Shown one piece after another: positions 17,615 to 27,801 of a stretch of 64,000 nucleotides of DNA. The notes below the pieces were generated by a model. That model had not been told where the DNA came from, searched no databases, and saw only the letters and a list, made by a program, of their open reading frames with translations. This stretch comes from Leptospirales bacterium (lineage in GTDB: Bacteria > Spirochaetota > Leptospiria > Leptospirales > Leptospiraceae). The number at the start of each line of letters is the position of its first letter. Positions within the stretch are counted from its first letter, which is position 1. The DNA lies in the NCBI GenBank assembly GCA_013297885.1, contig JAAFIR010000030.1, positions 1-64,000 on the forward strand, written 5' to 3'. Both the position numbers and the translations under genes were made by a program.

Positions 17615-18533
17615 CTAATCTTCTCCCTGTGAGATTTAAAAATAAATCGTCTAATGTCATTTTTCTACAAATCAAATTTTCAAGTTTGATTTTTTTTGAA
17701 GATAAAAATTTTAAAAATATGGGAAGAGTTGAAACTATATCAATTACTTCTAAAAAACCTGATTTTGTTTTTTCATCATAAGAAAATTTTTTTAAACCTT
17801 TAAATGAAAATTTTTCAAATTTTAAATTTGTTTTTAAACTAAATTCAATTCTTTCTCCCATTTTATTTTTTTTAAGAAGTGAATCAAGTGTTCCTTCAGC
17901 TATAAATTTTCCTTGGTTCATAATCATAATTCTATCACAGAGATATTCTGCTTCTTCCATATAATGAGTTGTCAAAATTAAAGTTAAACCTTTTTGTTTT
18001 AAAGAAAACAATATATTCCAAATTTCACGTCTAGCAGTTGGATCAAGACCTGTTGTTGGCTCGTCCAAAATTAAAATTTCTGGTTCATGGAGTAGGGCAA
18101 TTGATAGTGCAAGTCTTTGTCTTTGTCCTCCTGATAAATTTACAGTAAAAGTATTTTTTTTGGATTCAAGATTAGTCGCTAGAAGAGCATAATTTACTTT
18201 TTCTTGTTTTTTATAAAATGATGCAAATAAATTTAGAGTTTCAAGAACTGTTATTTTATCTATAAGTTTGGTTTCTTGAAAGGAAAAACCAAGTTTTTGT
18301 TTTATTTCAGTTTCATTTTTCTTCCAATCAAGTCCAAGAATTTTAATTTCACCACTGTCTGGTTTTCCAACTCCTTCAATCATTTCAACTAAAGTAGTTT
18401 TTCCTGCTCCATTTGGTCCAAGAAGAGCAATATATTCTCCTTTAAAAATTTTTAGATCTAATTTATTAACTGCAGTTAAGTCTTTAAATTTTTTAGTAAT
18501 CGATTTTAGTTCAATAGCAATTTCATTTGACAT
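17607..18533 (-). CDS. ABC transporter ATP-binding protein
   Basis: A 308-aa ATPase of the ABC-2 exporter (DrrA/CcmA-like) class. It has Walker A GPNGAGKT, Q-loop SFQET, signature LSGGQRQRLALS, Walker B ILILDEPTTGLDP and switch His in TTHYMEEAE. A C-terminal domain of about 80 residues follows. I place the start at 18533 (MSNEIAIELKS): the open frame runs to 18605 but its extra 24 residues are unlike the family. Pairing with the next gene forms a complete exporter. The following CPBP gene suggests a common role. Confidence 0.9.
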   Translation of the reverse strand: MSNEIAIELKSITKKFKDLTAVNKLDLKIFKGEYIALLGPNGAGKTTLVEMIEGVGKPDSGEIKILGLDWKKNETEIKQKLGFSFQETKLIDKITVLETLNLFASFYKKQEKVNYALLATNLESKKNTFTVNLSGGQRQRLALSIALLHEPEILILDEPTTGLDPTARREIWNILFSLKQKGLTLILTTHYMEEAEYLCDRIMIMNQGKFIAEGTLDSLLKKNKMGERIEFSLKTNLKFEKFSFKGLKKFSYDEKTKSGFLEVIDIVSTLPIFLKFLSSKKIKLENLICRKMTLDDLFLNLTGRRLDA

Positions 18534-18781
18534 AGTTATATTATTTTGACTGATAAGTTTTTTGGGAAGTTTGTTTTTTAATGGTTTATAATATAAAAAA
18601 ATCAATAATTAATCTTATTGTGATAAAAAAGAAATTTTAAGTCAAATTTTATTTTTTTTTTCAATAAAGAATTATTTTATATTCTAATTTTTTTTAAAAA
18701 TAAATGTACAACTATTAATACTAAAATCTTATTTTTAAATGGAAAAGAATTCAAAAATTTAATCATCTTAAAGGAAATAAA

Positions 18782-19960
18782 TTGTTAAACCCGAGAATTT
18801 TAATTATTGATGATTCTTTGTTATTACAAACTATAATTTCTAGATTTTTAAAAGCTGAAGGTTTTACAAATCTCTACAAATCATTAACTGCAGAAGAAGC
18901 TGTTAAGTTTCTTGAATTAAAAAATTATGAAATAGATATAATACTTTTGGATATTGGTCTACCAGAAATGAATGGAGTTGATGCATTAAAATATTTTAAG
19001 AAAATTGAAAAATTAAAAGAGATTCCTGTAATCATGATTACCGCAAATGAATCAGAAGAATATCTCAGAGAAACTTTTAAAAATGGAGCTCATGATTATA
19101 TTGTAAAGCCATTTACAGCAGTAGATCTTGCAGCGAGAATTGGTGCTGCTTTAAGATTAAAATTTGAAACTGACCAAAGAAAGTTTAGGGAACAAGAATT
19201 ATTAAATACTATGAATTTATTAAATAAAACTACCAATGAACTTCAAAAAGAAATAAAAACTGCTAGTTTGATCCAACAAAAAATACTTCCACCAAATATT
19301 TCTGCAATTAATGGTTTAAAATGTTCCTTTAAAAATATTAGCATGGAACAAGTTGGTGGAGATTTTTACGATTATAAAATTAGAGATAATGAAATCGATC
19401 TATTAATTGCTGATGTAAGTGGACATGGTTTACCTGCAGCATTTTTAGCAACCATATCAAAACTAGCTTTTGCAAGTATTACTGATCGCTCAGACATGAT
19501 TGAAGTAATGAGAAAATTAAATAAAACAATTCTAGATTATACAGTAATGGATTATTTTGTAACAACTTTTTTTTGCACAATTAATGTTGTAACAAAAGTT
19601 TTACGTTATGCCAACTCTGGACATGAACCACAATTTATTTATAGAAAATCTTCTGGAGAATTTATAAGTATGTCTTCTACTTCTTATCCACTTGGTATCA
19701 TTGAAAAAGTTAAATCTATAGAACAAACTATCCAATTAGTTTCTGGTGATAGGATTATTCTTTATACTGATGGAATTCCTGAATGTAATAATCCAGAATA
19801 TGAGCTTTGGACAGATGAAAATTTAAAAAAATTTATTATGGAAAATACCGAAATGAATCCAGTGGACTTTACAAACCATTTAATTCGAAAAATTAAAAGA
19901 TTTTCAAAACAAGATAAATTTAATGATGATGTAACTTTAATAGTGATTGATATTCCATAA
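18782..19960 (+). CDS. response regulator with PP2C-type (RsbU/SpoIIE) phosphatase output
   Basis: A 392-aa cytoplasmic regulator. Residues 1-125 are a REC domain with acidic pocket D10/D11, phospho-acceptor D57 (LLDIGLPEMNG) and K109 (DYIVKPF). A helical linker with GLIQQKILPP-like text (SLIQQKILPP) leads to the PPM phosphatase domain: VGGDFYDY, IADVSGHGLPAA, ANSGHEP, LYTDGIPE and NDDVTLIVI. Proteins of this class dephosphorylate anti-anti-sigma factors when the receiver is phosphorylated. The start is TTG at 18782, with AGGA 6 nt upstream. It is a possible, unproven partner for the orphan kinases at 6.8-10.2 kb. Confidence 0.88.
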   Translation: MLNPRILIIDDSLLLQTIISRFLKAEGFTNLYKSLTAEEAVKFLELKNYEIDIILLDIGLPEMNGVDALKYFKKIEKLKEIPVIMITANESEEYLRETFKNGAHDYIVKPFTAVDLAARIGAALRLKFETDQRKFREQELLNTMNLLNKTTNELQKEIKTASLIQQKILPPNISAINGLKCSFKNISMEQVGGDFYDYKIRDNEIDLLIADVSGHGLPAAFLATISKLAFASITDRSDMIEVMRKLNKTILDYTVMDYFVTTFFCTINVVTKVLRYANSGHEPQFIYRKSSGEFISMSSTSYPLGIIEKVKSIEQTIQLVSGDRIILYTDGIPECNNPEYELWTDENLKKFIMENTEMNPVDFTNHLIRKIKRFSKQDKFNDDVTLIVIDIP

Positions 19961-19974
19961 AGTTATAATATAAA

Positions 19975-20979
19975 TTAAACTTTATACTTAACTAAATTTT
20001 CTTCAATTCGAACATTTACTTCTTGTTTTGCACATTCAACAACTACTCGAATAGCATTTTTTACTGCAAGTGAAGAAGAAGATCCATGACCAATTATACA
20101 AGTTCCGTTTACTCCGAGTAAAGCTGCACCACCATATTCAGCATAGTCTAATCTTTTTTTCATCGCTTTGAGTGTTGGTTTTAAAAGCAATGCACCTGTT
20201 TTTGCGATGTTTGATTCTTCAATATTATTTTTTAATAAATTAAAAATGGATTTGGATAAACCCTCAGTTGCTTTTAGCACAATGTTTCCCACAAAACCAT
20301 CACATACAACAACATCTACTTCTCGACCAGAACCATAAAGATCACGACCTTCTATGTTGCCTACAAAGTTAAGTGGAAGTTTTTTTAGTATATCAAAAGT
20401 TTTAAGAGAGAGAGAATTCCCTTTTTTGTCTTCTTCACCATTTGCTAAAATTCCAACTTTAGGGTTTTGAATTCCAAAAACTTCTTTGGCATAAACTTCG
20501 CCCATCACAGCAAACTGAGCTAAATATTCTGGTTTACAGTCAACATTCGCCCCACCGTCTAGTAATAAAAGAGGTTTGCCAGATTCTTGGGGTAGGGGAA
20601 CTGCAATTGGAGGACGTTCAACACCTTTAATTCGACCAAGATACATTAGTGCAGCAGCCATAGATGCACCTGTGTTACCAGGAGAAAATAGTCCAACACA
20701 CTCTCTTTCCGATACCAACTTAACAGATTGAACAATTGAAGATTCTACCATTGATCTCACTGCACTAGCTGGAGAATCTTGCATTCCAATTACATCTGGA
20801 GCATGAACAATTTTTATTTTTGAAGTATCAAATTCGTATTTTAAAAGTTCTTCTCCAAGAATTTCTTCTTGACCAACAAGAACTACAGAATAACCAAATT
20901 GGTTGACGGCATCAATTGATCCCTCAACAAGACCAGAGGGTCCATAATCGCCGCTCATAGCGTCAACTGCGACCCACAT
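19975..20979 (-). CDS. plsX: phosphate acyltransferase
   Basis: PlsX converts acyl-ACP to acyl-phosphate, which feeds PlsY in phospholipid synthesis at the inner membrane. Family text includes [12 protein letters not shown] at the N-terminus, [40 protein letters not shown] and the C-terminal [11 protein letters not shown]...IGHGSS. At 334 aa it has the usual length. It lies 3 nt after rpmF, the conserved rpmF-plsX arrangement. A weak A/T hairpin around 19957-19984 separates it from the convergent REC-PP2C gene. Confidence 0.95.
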   Translation of the reverse strand: MWVAVDAMSGDYGPSGLVEGSIDAVNQFGYSVVLVGQEEILGEELLKYEFDTSKIKIVHAPDVIGMQDSPASAVRSMVESSIVQSVKLVSERECVGLFSPGNTGASMAAALMYLGRIKGVERPPIAVPLPQESGKPLLLLDGGANVDCKPEYLAQFAVMGEVYAKEVFGIQNPKVGILANGEEDKKGNSLSLKTFDILKKLPLNFVGNIEGRDLYGSGREVDVVVCDGFVGNIVLKATEGLSKSIFNLLKNNIEESNIAKTGALLLKPTLKAMKKRLDYAEYGGAALLGVNGTCIIGHGSSSSLAVKNAIRVVVECAKQEVNVRIEENLVKYKV

Positions 20980-20982
20980 AGA

Positions 20983-21183
20983 TTATTGTTCTGTTTTAGG
21001 CTTTTTTACTTTTGGGGCTACTACTAGTTTACCGTTGTAGTGTCCACAAGAAGGGCAGACTCTATGAGGTAATATAAATGCACCACAATTTGTACATGGA
21101 ACTAAATTTGGTTTCCCAATAGCAGAATTTGCCCTATGCATACGAACTTTTGATTTTGATTTACGTCTTTTAGGAACTGCCAT
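20983..21183 (-). CDS. rpmF: 50S ribosomal protein L32
   Basis: A 66-aa basic protein starting [17 protein letters not shown], with the zinc-ribbon cysteines CTNCG and CPSCG that bind zinc in C+ forms of L32. It is transcribed with plsX. The ATG at 21183 has GAGGGTAAG just upstream. The 260 bp to the divergent LamG gene show only A/T-rich hairpins and no further gene. Confidence 0.95.
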   Translation of the reverse strand: MAVPKRRKSKSKVRMHRANSAIGKPNLVPCTNCGAFILPHRVCPSCGHYNGKLVVAPKVKKPKTEQ

Positions 21184-21444
21184 CTTACCCTCTAATAATT
21201 TTTTCTAGAATGAAATTCCATATTTTTTGAGCCTCTAGCAAAGACAAGAAATTTTCATTTTTGGATTAAAAAATGAAGAATAAAAATTTATGTGAGAAAA
21301 AAAATTACAAAAAAACGAACTTAAATGGAACTCCTTCATAATTTGGTGAGTGATTGTAATTGGATAAAATTTTCTTATTGCAGTTTATATATTTAAATAA
21401 TGAATTAAGCTTGATTAAATTCTATTATCTAAAGAATTATAAAC

Positions 21445-22443
21445 ATGAAATTCGTTTTAGTTATTTTTATTTTAATAAATTTTAATTGTAAAAATTCTGA
21501 AGATAATTCTCCTTGTTCACCAACTAGCAAAACCTTTTGGGCATTGGTATTAGCAAATATTTCTACAAAATCAAATTCTTCAGTTTGTAATATCAAATTA
21601 CCAAGCCAAAATACTGCTAGTATTACAAATAACCCTGGAACAACAGCACCTATCACCCAAATTCCAACAACTACATCTACCCCAGCTCCTATTTTAACTC
21701 CAACTCCTGTAGTAACTCCACCAGTGACCCCGCCACCAGTTGTTTTTCCAACACCAAAATACCAATGGAAATTTAATGCTGACTACACTAGCTCAACTGC
21801 GAATGTATTGACCTTGACTCCTAGTAGTACAGTTTTAGATACAGGGATTAAAAAAGAAGGTTCACATGCCTTATTCATGAATCCAGGTTCTGGAGCACAT
21901 TCAAGTGCACAGATTAGGGCTATTAGTCCAAGTGCAATTGATGTCGGAAATACTTTTTCAGTTTCAGTGTGGTTGTATCCGGTTTCTCCACATTTATCCT
22001 ATTCACAAAAACTATTAACTGTGATTGCAAATAAAACAGGCTCAAATGGTGAATCAACAGGATTTTCGGTTTTTTTAAATCAATTCAACAACGATAATCG
22101 AGAAATTCAATTAAATACAGGAAATGGTTTAACTCCACCAGCTGGAGAAAGAAATCTTCGAACAGCCCCAGGAGTATTCAATTACAATACTTGGTTTCAT
22201 TTAGTTGTCACATATGATAAGGTAAATGGAATAGGTAGAATTTATAAAGATGGTGTAGAACTTGCTGTAACTCCGAATAATACTATCCACACAGATTTCA
22301 GTTCTATAGTAGGTAATTTAAGAATTGGTGCACTTTCAACTGCAAATAATTTTTGTTATTCTGGAAATATGGATGATTTTAGATTTTATGATGTAGTTTT
22401 AACACCAGCTCAAGTTACAGCTATTTTTAATGAAGTATTATAA
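21445..22443 (+). CDS. LamG-domain lipoprotein
   Basis: A 332-aa predicted lipoprotein. MKFVLVIFILINFNC gives the lipidation site C15. A Thr/Pro-rich linker of about 45 residues (near 55-103) suggests a surface or periplasmic spacer. The C-terminal domain (about 105-330) matches the LamG/concanavalin-like (Laminin_G_3) fold: YQWKF, SHALFMNPG, FSVSVWLYPV, WFHLVVTYD, GRIYKDGVEL, LRIGAL and MDDFRFYDVVLTPAQV. Such domains bind carbohydrate or protein ligands. It stands alone, 60 nt before the SGNH hydrolase gene. Confidence 0.75.
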   Translation: MKFVLVIFILINFNCKNSEDNSPCSPTSKTFWALVLANISTKSNSSVCNIKLPSQNTASITNNPGTTAPITQIPTTTSTPAPILTPTPVVTPPVTPPPVVFPTPKYQWKFNADYTSSTANVLTLTPSSTVLDTGIKKEGSHALFMNPGSGAHSSAQIRAISPSAIDVGNTFSVSVWLYPVSPHLSYSQKLLTVIANKTGSNGESTGFSVFLNQFNNDNREIQLNTGNGLTPPAGERNLRTAPGVFNYNTWFHLVVTYDKVNGIGRIYKDGVELAVTPNNTIHTDFSSIVGNLRIGALSTANNFCYSGNMDDFRFYDVVLTPAQVTAIFNEVL

Positions 22444-22509
22444 GTTACTTTAAACTGGAAAATAAATCTTTATTAAAATTGAAATGAAATAAATTCTAAT
22501 TTAAAAAAA

Positions 22510-23958
22510 ATGTTTTACATGAAGTTATTTTTAAACTATACAAAAATTATTTTAATCAATTTTTTAGTTTTTATATTTGGATTAATTTTACTTGAAATTG
22601 TATTTATAGTTTATCTTAAATCCAGCTCTTTTCAAAATTTAATAGAGCTTCCTTCTTTTCTAAAATCCTACGTAACATTTAAAGTTGCAGATATTATTCA
22701 AAATAAAGAAGATTGTGCCAAATATGATAAAGAACTTTTTTATACTCTAAAACCGGGTAACTGTATTTTTAATCTTGCTGAAAGTTCTGAATCCTATTCA
22801 ATTAATTCTCTCGGAGTTCGGGATGATGAAAATTCTTTAATTCAACCAGAAATTATTTTTTTGGGAGATTCTTTTACAATGGGCTGGGGTGTTTCAAATG
22901 AAGAAACATATGTAAAGATTTTAGAAAATAATTCTAAAAAGAAAATTTTAAATGCTGGAATAGCTTCTTACGGAACAGCTAGAGAAATGGGTCTATTAAA
23001 AAGAATTGATACTTCAAAATTAAATTATTTAATTGTACAATATTGTCCAAATGATTTTGAAGAAAATTTGTCTTATATTCAAAATGGTTATAAATTAAAT
23101 GTATCAAGTGAAGAAAAATATAATGAATTAGTAAATCTTGAGAAAAAAAAGTCTGAATATTTTTTTGGTAAACATTTGATTCAAATTTATAAAGAGTTAA
23201 AAAGTATTTTATTTTCTAAAATTCATGAAAATAAATTGAATCAAGAATATTCAAAACTTACAAAAGATTTTGTTCCCAAAAAATTAGAAAAAGTAAATAA
23301 TCTTAAAACTTTTCCATTTGGCGAAATTGAAGTAGAATTTGATTATACAAATGATTCAAAAAATTTTTTACATTTGCATGGTTGGGCAAATGGTGAAATT
23401 TCTAATCTAAAAATTGCTTCATTTTCTTTTTTTATAAATGCTGTTGAAGTTCCAGTTAAATTTACAAAAGAAATCGAAAGATTGGATTTGGTTTCCAAAT
23501 TAAATCTTGTTAATTCTACCAAAATTGGTTGGAGTGCAGAAATTTTATTACCTAACGAAATAGATAAAGATTTAGTGTTAGATGTTGTAGTTAAAGATAC
23601 TGAAGGTAAAGAATATTTTATTCAAAATAAAAACAAAAAAAAGTTTATCTTAAAAAAAACAAAAATAAATGAAGCTGAAACTTTTTTAAAAATTCTTAGT
23701 TCTGAGAAAAAACAAATTAACGAGAATACAAAAATAATATTAATTTCTCTTTTTGATTATTTACTTAATCCTCCAGATTTTTTACAAGATGTGGAAAAAT
23801 TAAAATCTGATAAAAAATATCCAAAGTACATTAATAATTTAAAAGTTATTCCAGTACAAGAATTTCTAAATAAAGAAAATTTTTTGAGAATTGACAAACA
23901 TATTAATCCAACAGGTCATAAAATTGTTGCTGAAAAAATTTTAGAACAAATTAAATGA
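22510..23958 (+). CDS. membrane-anchored SGNH hydrolase / acyltransferase-like protein
   Basis: A 482-aa protein with one N-terminal membrane helix (about 11-36). The SGNH domain begins at IIFLGDSFTMGWG with nucleophile S121 in GDS. AGIASYG and YCPNDF supply the oxyanion Gly and Asn. RIDKHINPTGH near the end supplies the D462/H464 dyad. A beta-rich insertion (about 270-380) splits the domain, as in some polysaccharide O-acetyl esterases/transferases. An envelope glycan substrate is plausible but not shown. The ATG at 22519 is an alternative start. Confidence 0.72.
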   Translation: MFYMKLFLNYTKIILINFLVFIFGLILLEIVFIVYLKSSSFQNLIELPSFLKSYVTFKVADIIQNKEDCAKYDKELFYTLKPGNCIFNLAESSESYSINSLGVRDDENSLIQPEIIFLGDSFTMGWGVSNEETYVKILENNSKKKILNAGIASYGTAREMGLLKRIDTSKLNYLIVQYCPNDFEENLSYIQNGYKLNVSSEEKYNELVNLEKKKSEYFFGKHLIQIYKELKSILFSKIHENKLNQEYSKLTKDFVPKKLEKVNNLKTFPFGEIEVEFDYTNDSKNFLHLHGWANGEISNLKIASFSFFINAVEVPVKFTKEIERLDLVSKLNLVNSTKIGWSAEILLPNEIDKDLVLDVVVKDTEGKEYFIQNKNKKKFILKKTKINEAETFLKILSSEKKQINENTKIILISLFDYLLNPPDFLQDVEKLKSDKKYPKYINNLKVIPVQEFLNKENFLRIDKHINPTGHKIVAEKILEQIK

Positions 23959-23988
23959 TTTTTGAATTAAAAAAATTTTTTAAATACA

Positions 23989-24114
23989 AGCGATAGAGAT
24001 ACAAAAGACCGAAGGGTCTCGGAGAGACGGAACTCTTTTGTAGCTCGGTCAGTTTTAGAAGGTGTAACTATTTATTTTTATACACTAAATTTTTCTTCTA
24101 AAACTGAATCGCCC
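23989..24114 (-). repeat. composite palindromic intergenic element, copy 4
   Basis: Minus-orientation copy between two convergent genes. End box AGCGATAGAGAT (23989-24000); hairpin 2 with outer arms ACAAAAG/CTTTTGT (24001-24007, 24035-24041) and inner GTCTC/GAGAC; short middle box GCTCGGTC; hairpin 1 arms AGTTTTAGAA (24050-24059) and TTCTAAAACT; end GAATCGCCC (24106-24114). Confidence 0.75.
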
Positions 24115-24124
24115 AAACTTAAAA

Positions 24125-25078
24125 TTAAATTTTTATTTCTAAACCTTCATAAGCCATTACTATATCTAGCTGGTGATTTTTATCAAACATTTCTTTGTAA
24201 TTTAATGCACGTAAATAAACTGCATCTAATTTTTCATCGTCATAAGATGGATCATGATGAAACATTACTAATTTTTTTACACCAGCTTTGAGTGCAATGT
24301 CAGTGGCAATGGAAGCGGATGAATGTCCCCAATCAATTTTATTTAATGATTCATCAAAAGTGTATTGAGTATCAAATACTAAAACATCTGCTCCTCTGAA
24401 ATATTCAATGTACAAATCAATATTTTCCATTTCATCAATGTTAAATTCTGCATCTGAAGAAAAAATAAATATTTTTCCATTTTCAGTGAGTTTATAGGAA
24501 TAACTCCCACCTGGATGACGAACAGACTTAGATAGTATTTCAAGATTTCCAACTTTAATTGTTTCACCCTCAGCAACAAAATTAAATTTTTTAGTTGCAC
24601 TTAAAGTTTCATAAGGAACTGGAAAATGAGTATTGCGATGTTGGTATTTAATTCTATCTTCTAAATTTTCCACTGAAGAATAAAATGTAAATTCGTTTCC
24701 AGGAATATAAAACGGAACAAAAAAAGGAATACCTTGAAGATGATCCCAATGTGTGTGTGTAAAAATCCAGTTTGCTTTTCCTTTACCTTGAAGATAACCT
24801 TCTTTTAAAATTGAATTTCCAAGTTCACGAAGTCCTGTCCCGCCATCAATGATATAAAGTTGGTTGGACTCATCTCTAATTTCTAAACAAGTTGTGTTTC
24901 CACCATAAGTATGCAATGTAGAAAAATTTAATTTTGACAAAAAGTTTTGGATGCTTTCGCTTGATTGTAGATCAGATGGTTTTGCTAGGCTTAAAATTTT
25001 CTCAATTTTTGAACGAATATTTTTATTGCTAATTGGTGAGCCGATAGAACCTCTCACACCCCAAAATCTTATAATCAT
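24125..25078 (-). CDS. metallo-beta-lactamase-fold hydrolase (PhnP-like)
   Basis: A 317-aa MBL-superfamily protein starting [14 protein letters not shown], which is typical of the phosphoribosyl cyclic phosphodiesterase/PhnP-like branch. HTYGGNTTC and IIDGGTG lead to the metal-binding HxHxDH at 108-113 (H108, H110, D112, H113). Further ligands are expected in [15 protein letters not shown] and MFHHDP. A two-metal phosphodiesterase is likely; the natural substrate is not evident. Its 5' end is divergent from leuC with about 80 nt between the starts. Confidence 0.8.
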   Translation of the reverse strand: MIIRFWGVRGSIGSPISNKNIRSKIEKILSLAKPSDLQSSESIQNFLSKLNFSTLHTYGGNTTCLEIRDESNQLYIIDGGTGLRELGNSILKEGYLQGKGKANWIFTHTHWDHLQGIPFFVPFYIPGNEFTFYSSVENLEDRIKYQHRNTHFPVPYETLSATKKFNFVAEGETIKVGNLEILSKSVRHPGGSYSYKLTENGKIFIFSSDAEFNIDEMENIDLYIEYFRGADVLVFDTQYTFDESLNKIDWGHSSASIATDIALKAGVKKLVMFHHDPSYDDEKLDAVYLRALNYKEMFDKNHQLDIVMAYEGLEIKI

Positions 25079-25157
25079 AGCAATAAGTTTAGGGATAGTT
25101 TTAGAATTGCAAGCAAAAATCCCTTTACTTAGGCAAATTCTTGATAAATTTGGAAAT

Positions 25158-26552
25158 ATGAAAACAATGTTTGAAAAAATTTGGGAAACACATTTAGTGA
25201 ACGAATCAGACGGTTCAGCTATAATTTATATAGATAGGCATCTAATACATGAAGTAACTAGTCCACAAGCTTTTGAGTCTCTACGACTAACAGGAAGAAA
25301 AGTGAGAAAGCCATCAGCAACTTTTGCAACTATGGATCATAATGTCTCAACTAGAAGTAGAGATATTGATTTTGCAGATCCAATTTCAGCAATTCAAATG
25401 AAAACGCTGATGAAAAATTGTAAAGAAAATAATATCACATTATTTGATATCAATCACCCCGACCAAGGTATCATTCACGTAATTGCACCAGAACTTGGAC
25501 TCACAGAGCCAGGAATGACAATAGTATGTGGAGATTCACACACTTCCACTCATGGTGCGTTTGGTGCGCTTGCTTTTGGAATTGGAACTTCAGAGGTAGA
25601 ACATGTTCTTGCAACCCAAACATTGTCCCAAAAAAAACCAAAAACAATGGAAGTTCGTGTGGAAGGAAAACTTTTACCGTTTGTAACTGCCAAAGATATA
25701 ATTTTAGCGATCATTGGAAAAATTGGAACAGACGGTGCAACAGGTTACGTAATTGAATATACTGGAGAAGCAATCAAAAATCTTTCCATGGAAGGAAGAA
25801 TGACAATTTGTAATATGTCAATTGAAGCTGGTGCAAGAGCTGGTTTTATTGCACCAGACGAAACCACTTTTGCTTACCTCAAAGACAGAGAATATTTACC
25901 AAAAGGAAAAACTTTTGATCTTTTAGAAAAAAAATGGAAAACTTATTTTACTGATGCTGGTGCAAAATTTGACAAAACAGTCTTGCTCAAAGCAGAAGAA
26001 ATTGCTCCAATGGTAACTTGGGGAACTTCACCTGGTCAAGTAATTGGTGTTAGTGATCTTGTTCCAGATCCAGAAAAAGTTTCAGAGCCTACTGTAAAAA
26101 AATCTTTGGAAGCAGCATTACAATACATGGATTTAAAACCAAACCAAAAACTAACTGATGTTACTTTAAACAAAGTTTTTATTGGTTCTTGTACAAATTC
26201 ACGAATTGAAGATTTGAGGGTTGCAGCAAAAACCATAAACGGAAAAAAAGTTTCTAATTCAGTTACAGCAATTGTTGTTCCAGGTTCAGGTAGAGTAAAA
26301 AAACAAGCTGAGTCAGAAGGACTAGATAAAATATTTGTTGAAGCAGGATTTGAATGGAGAAATCCAGGCTGCTCGATGTGTCTTGCAATGAATGATGATG
26401 TTCTTTCTCCTGGAGATCGTTGTGCTTCTACTTCCAATAGAAATTTTGAAGGAAGACAAGGAAAAGGTGGAAGAACACATTTAGTAAGTCCTGAAATGGC
26501 AGTGGCTGCTGCAATTGAAGGAAAATTTGTTGATATTAGGTATTGGAGTTAA
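25158..26552 (+). CDS. leuC: 3-isopropylmalate dehydratase large subunit
   Basis: With LeuD it isomerises 2-isopropylmalate to 3-isopropylmalate using a 4Fe-4S cluster. The chosen ATG at 25158 ([12 protein letters not shown]) gives 464 aa, the normal length; the open frame extends 69 codons upstream but is antisense to the metallohydrolase gene. Motifs include [14 protein letters not shown], the cluster cysteine in FIGSCTNSR and the pair in [11 protein letters not shown]. The leuC stop is 2 nt before the leuD ATG. Confidence 0.95.
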   Translation: MKTMFEKIWETHLVNESDGSAIIYIDRHLIHEVTSPQAFESLRLTGRKVRKPSATFATMDHNVSTRSRDIDFADPISAIQMKTLMKNCKENNITLFDINHPDQGIIHVIAPELGLTEPGMTIVCGDSHTSTHGAFGALAFGIGTSEVEHVLATQTLSQKKPKTMEVRVEGKLLPFVTAKDIILAIIGKIGTDGATGYVIEYTGEAIKNLSMEGRMTICNMSIEAGARAGFIAPDETTFAYLKDREYLPKGKTFDLLEKKWKTYFTDAGAKFDKTVLLKAEEIAPMVTWGTSPGQVIGVSDLVPDPEKVSEPTVKKSLEAALQYMDLKPNQKLTDVTLNKVFIGSCTNSRIEDLRVAAKTINGKKVSNSVTAIVVPGSGRVKKQAESEGLDKIFVEAGFEWRNPGCSMCLAMNDDVLSPGDRCASTSNRNFEGRQGKGGRTHLVSPEMAVAAAIEGKFVDIRYWS

Positions 26553-26554
26553 TT

Positions 26555-27187
26555 ATGAAATCATTTACAACACTAAACGGCTTAACAGCAATATTAGATA
26601 AAGCTAATATTGATACAGACCAAATTATTCCAAAACAATTTTTACGTAAAATTGAAAGATCAGGTTTTGGTGTACACTTGTTTCATGACTGGAGATTTAC
26701 AGATGATGCTGGAACAAAACTAAATCCAGATTTTATTTTAAACCAAGAAAGATACAAAGGTGCTTCTGTTCTTGTGACCAGAGAAAATTTTGGTTGTGGC
26801 TCTTCTCGTGAACATGCACCTTGGGCGTTAGAAGATTATGGTTTTCGTTCCATTATTTCACCATCATATGCAGATATTTTTTACAATAATTGTTTTAAAA
26901 ACGGAATGCTTCCTATTGTGCTTTCACCAAAAGAAGTTGATGAGATTTTTGAATACATCGAAAAAAATCCTGGAGCAAAACTTGAAATTGATTTGGAAAA
27001 ACAAATTGTAAAATCTGGAAATGGAAAAAATTATTCATTTGAAGTGGATAGTTTTAGAAAAGAATGTTTGTTAAAAGGTCTTGATGATATTGGACTGACA
27101 CTAATTCATGAATCTAAGATTACTTCTTTTGAAAAAAAAAGAAGGTCTGAATTTAGAAAATGCTTAAAGGAGCAAAAGAATGTATAA
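26555..27187 (+). CDS. leuD: 3-isopropylmalate dehydratase small subunit
   Basis: Partner of LeuC; forms the swivelling domain that closes over the substrate. At 210 aa it has the usual length, with [15 protein letters not shown] near the start, [16 protein letters not shown] and [11 protein letters not shown]. The ATG at 26555 has GGAG 6 nt upstream, inside the end of leuC; an in-frame ATG 12 nt further upstream lacks this spacing. Its last codons carry the AAAGGAG Shine-Dalgarno sequence of the FKBP gene, which it overlaps by 8 nt. Confidence 0.95.
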   Translation: MKSFTTLNGLTAILDKANIDTDQIIPKQFLRKIERSGFGVHLFHDWRFTDDAGTKLNPDFILNQERYKGASVLVTRENFGCGSSREHAPWALEDYGFRSIISPSYADIFYNNCFKNGMLPIVLSPKEVDEIFEYIEKNPGAKLEIDLEKQIVKSGNGKNYSFEVDSFRKECLLKGLDDIGLTLIHESKITSFEKKRRSEFRKCLKEQKNV

Positions 27188-27560
27188 ATTAATTTTTATT
27201 TTAATGGTGACTCTTTCTGTTTTTGCACAAGAAGTTAAAGAGTTGCAAATTAAAGATGTAAAAATTGGAACTGGCAAAGAAGCAAAAGATGGTAATGCGG
27301 TTACTGTTCATTACACTGGAACTTTACAAAACGGAAAAAAATTTGATTCTTCCAAAGATCGTAACCAACCTTTCACTTTCCAACTTGGAAGAGGTGAAGT
27401 AATCAAAGGTTGGGACAGAGGTGTTAAAGGAATGAAAGTGGGTGGTGTTAGAAAATTAGTAATTCCTCCAACACTTGGTTATGGTGCAAATGGTGCTCCG
27501 CCAGTGATTCCTGCAAACGCAGTTTTAAATTTTGATGTAGAACTTTTAAAAGTAGAGTAG
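27180..27560 (+). CDS. secreted FKBP-type peptidyl-prolyl cis-trans isomerase
   Basis: 126 aa with a signal peptide ([17 protein letters not shown]) followed by one complete FKBP domain. It has [48 protein letters not shown] and [14 protein letters not shown]. The hydrophobic pocket residues of classical FKBPs (Y, F, D, W) are present, so isomerase activity in the periplasm is likely. AAAGGAG lies 7 nt before the start. It overlaps leuD by 8 nt and is presumably co-transcribed with leuCD although it is functionally unrelated. The next element downstream begins with a strong hairpin. Confidence 0.9.
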   Translation: MYKLIFILMVTLSVFAQEVKELQIKDVKIGTGKEAKDGNAVTVHYTGTLQNGKKFDSSKDRNQPFTFQLGRGEVIKGWDRGVKGMKVGGVRKLVIPPTLGYGANGAPPVIPANAVLNFDVELLKVE

Positions 27561-27604
27561 ACGCTTCGCTAAATTTTGAATGAAGAATTAAAAATTAAGA
27601 ATGA

Positions 27605-27724
27605 GGGCGAATTTTTAAAAGTAAGGACTCAATGAATTAAGTCCTTACTTTTAAAAACCTGCTTTCCGCTCTTGTCAAAATTTTGCAGATGCAAAATTTT
27701 GACACCGCTTCAATCAGTTTCGCT
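27605..27724 (+). repeat. composite palindromic intergenic element, copy 5
   Basis: Very clean copy. Box 1 GGGCGAATTTTT (27605-27616); hairpin 1 with perfect 18-nt arms (27612-27629 and 27640-27657, core AAAAGTAAGGACT); box 2 CCTGCTTTCCGCTCT (27658-27672); hairpin 2 with perfect 15-nt arms TGTCAAAATTTTGCA (27673-27687, 27690-27704); box 3 CCGCTTCAATCAGTTTCGCT (27705-27724). It follows the FKBP gene, where hairpin 1 could also act as its terminator. Confidence 0.85.
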
Positions 27725-27801
27725 TTGTGTCGATGGGAATTGGTTATTTTATAAAAAATCTAATTTTAAATTTACTTATTTTTTTCTTCTACGGTGAGTT
27801 A

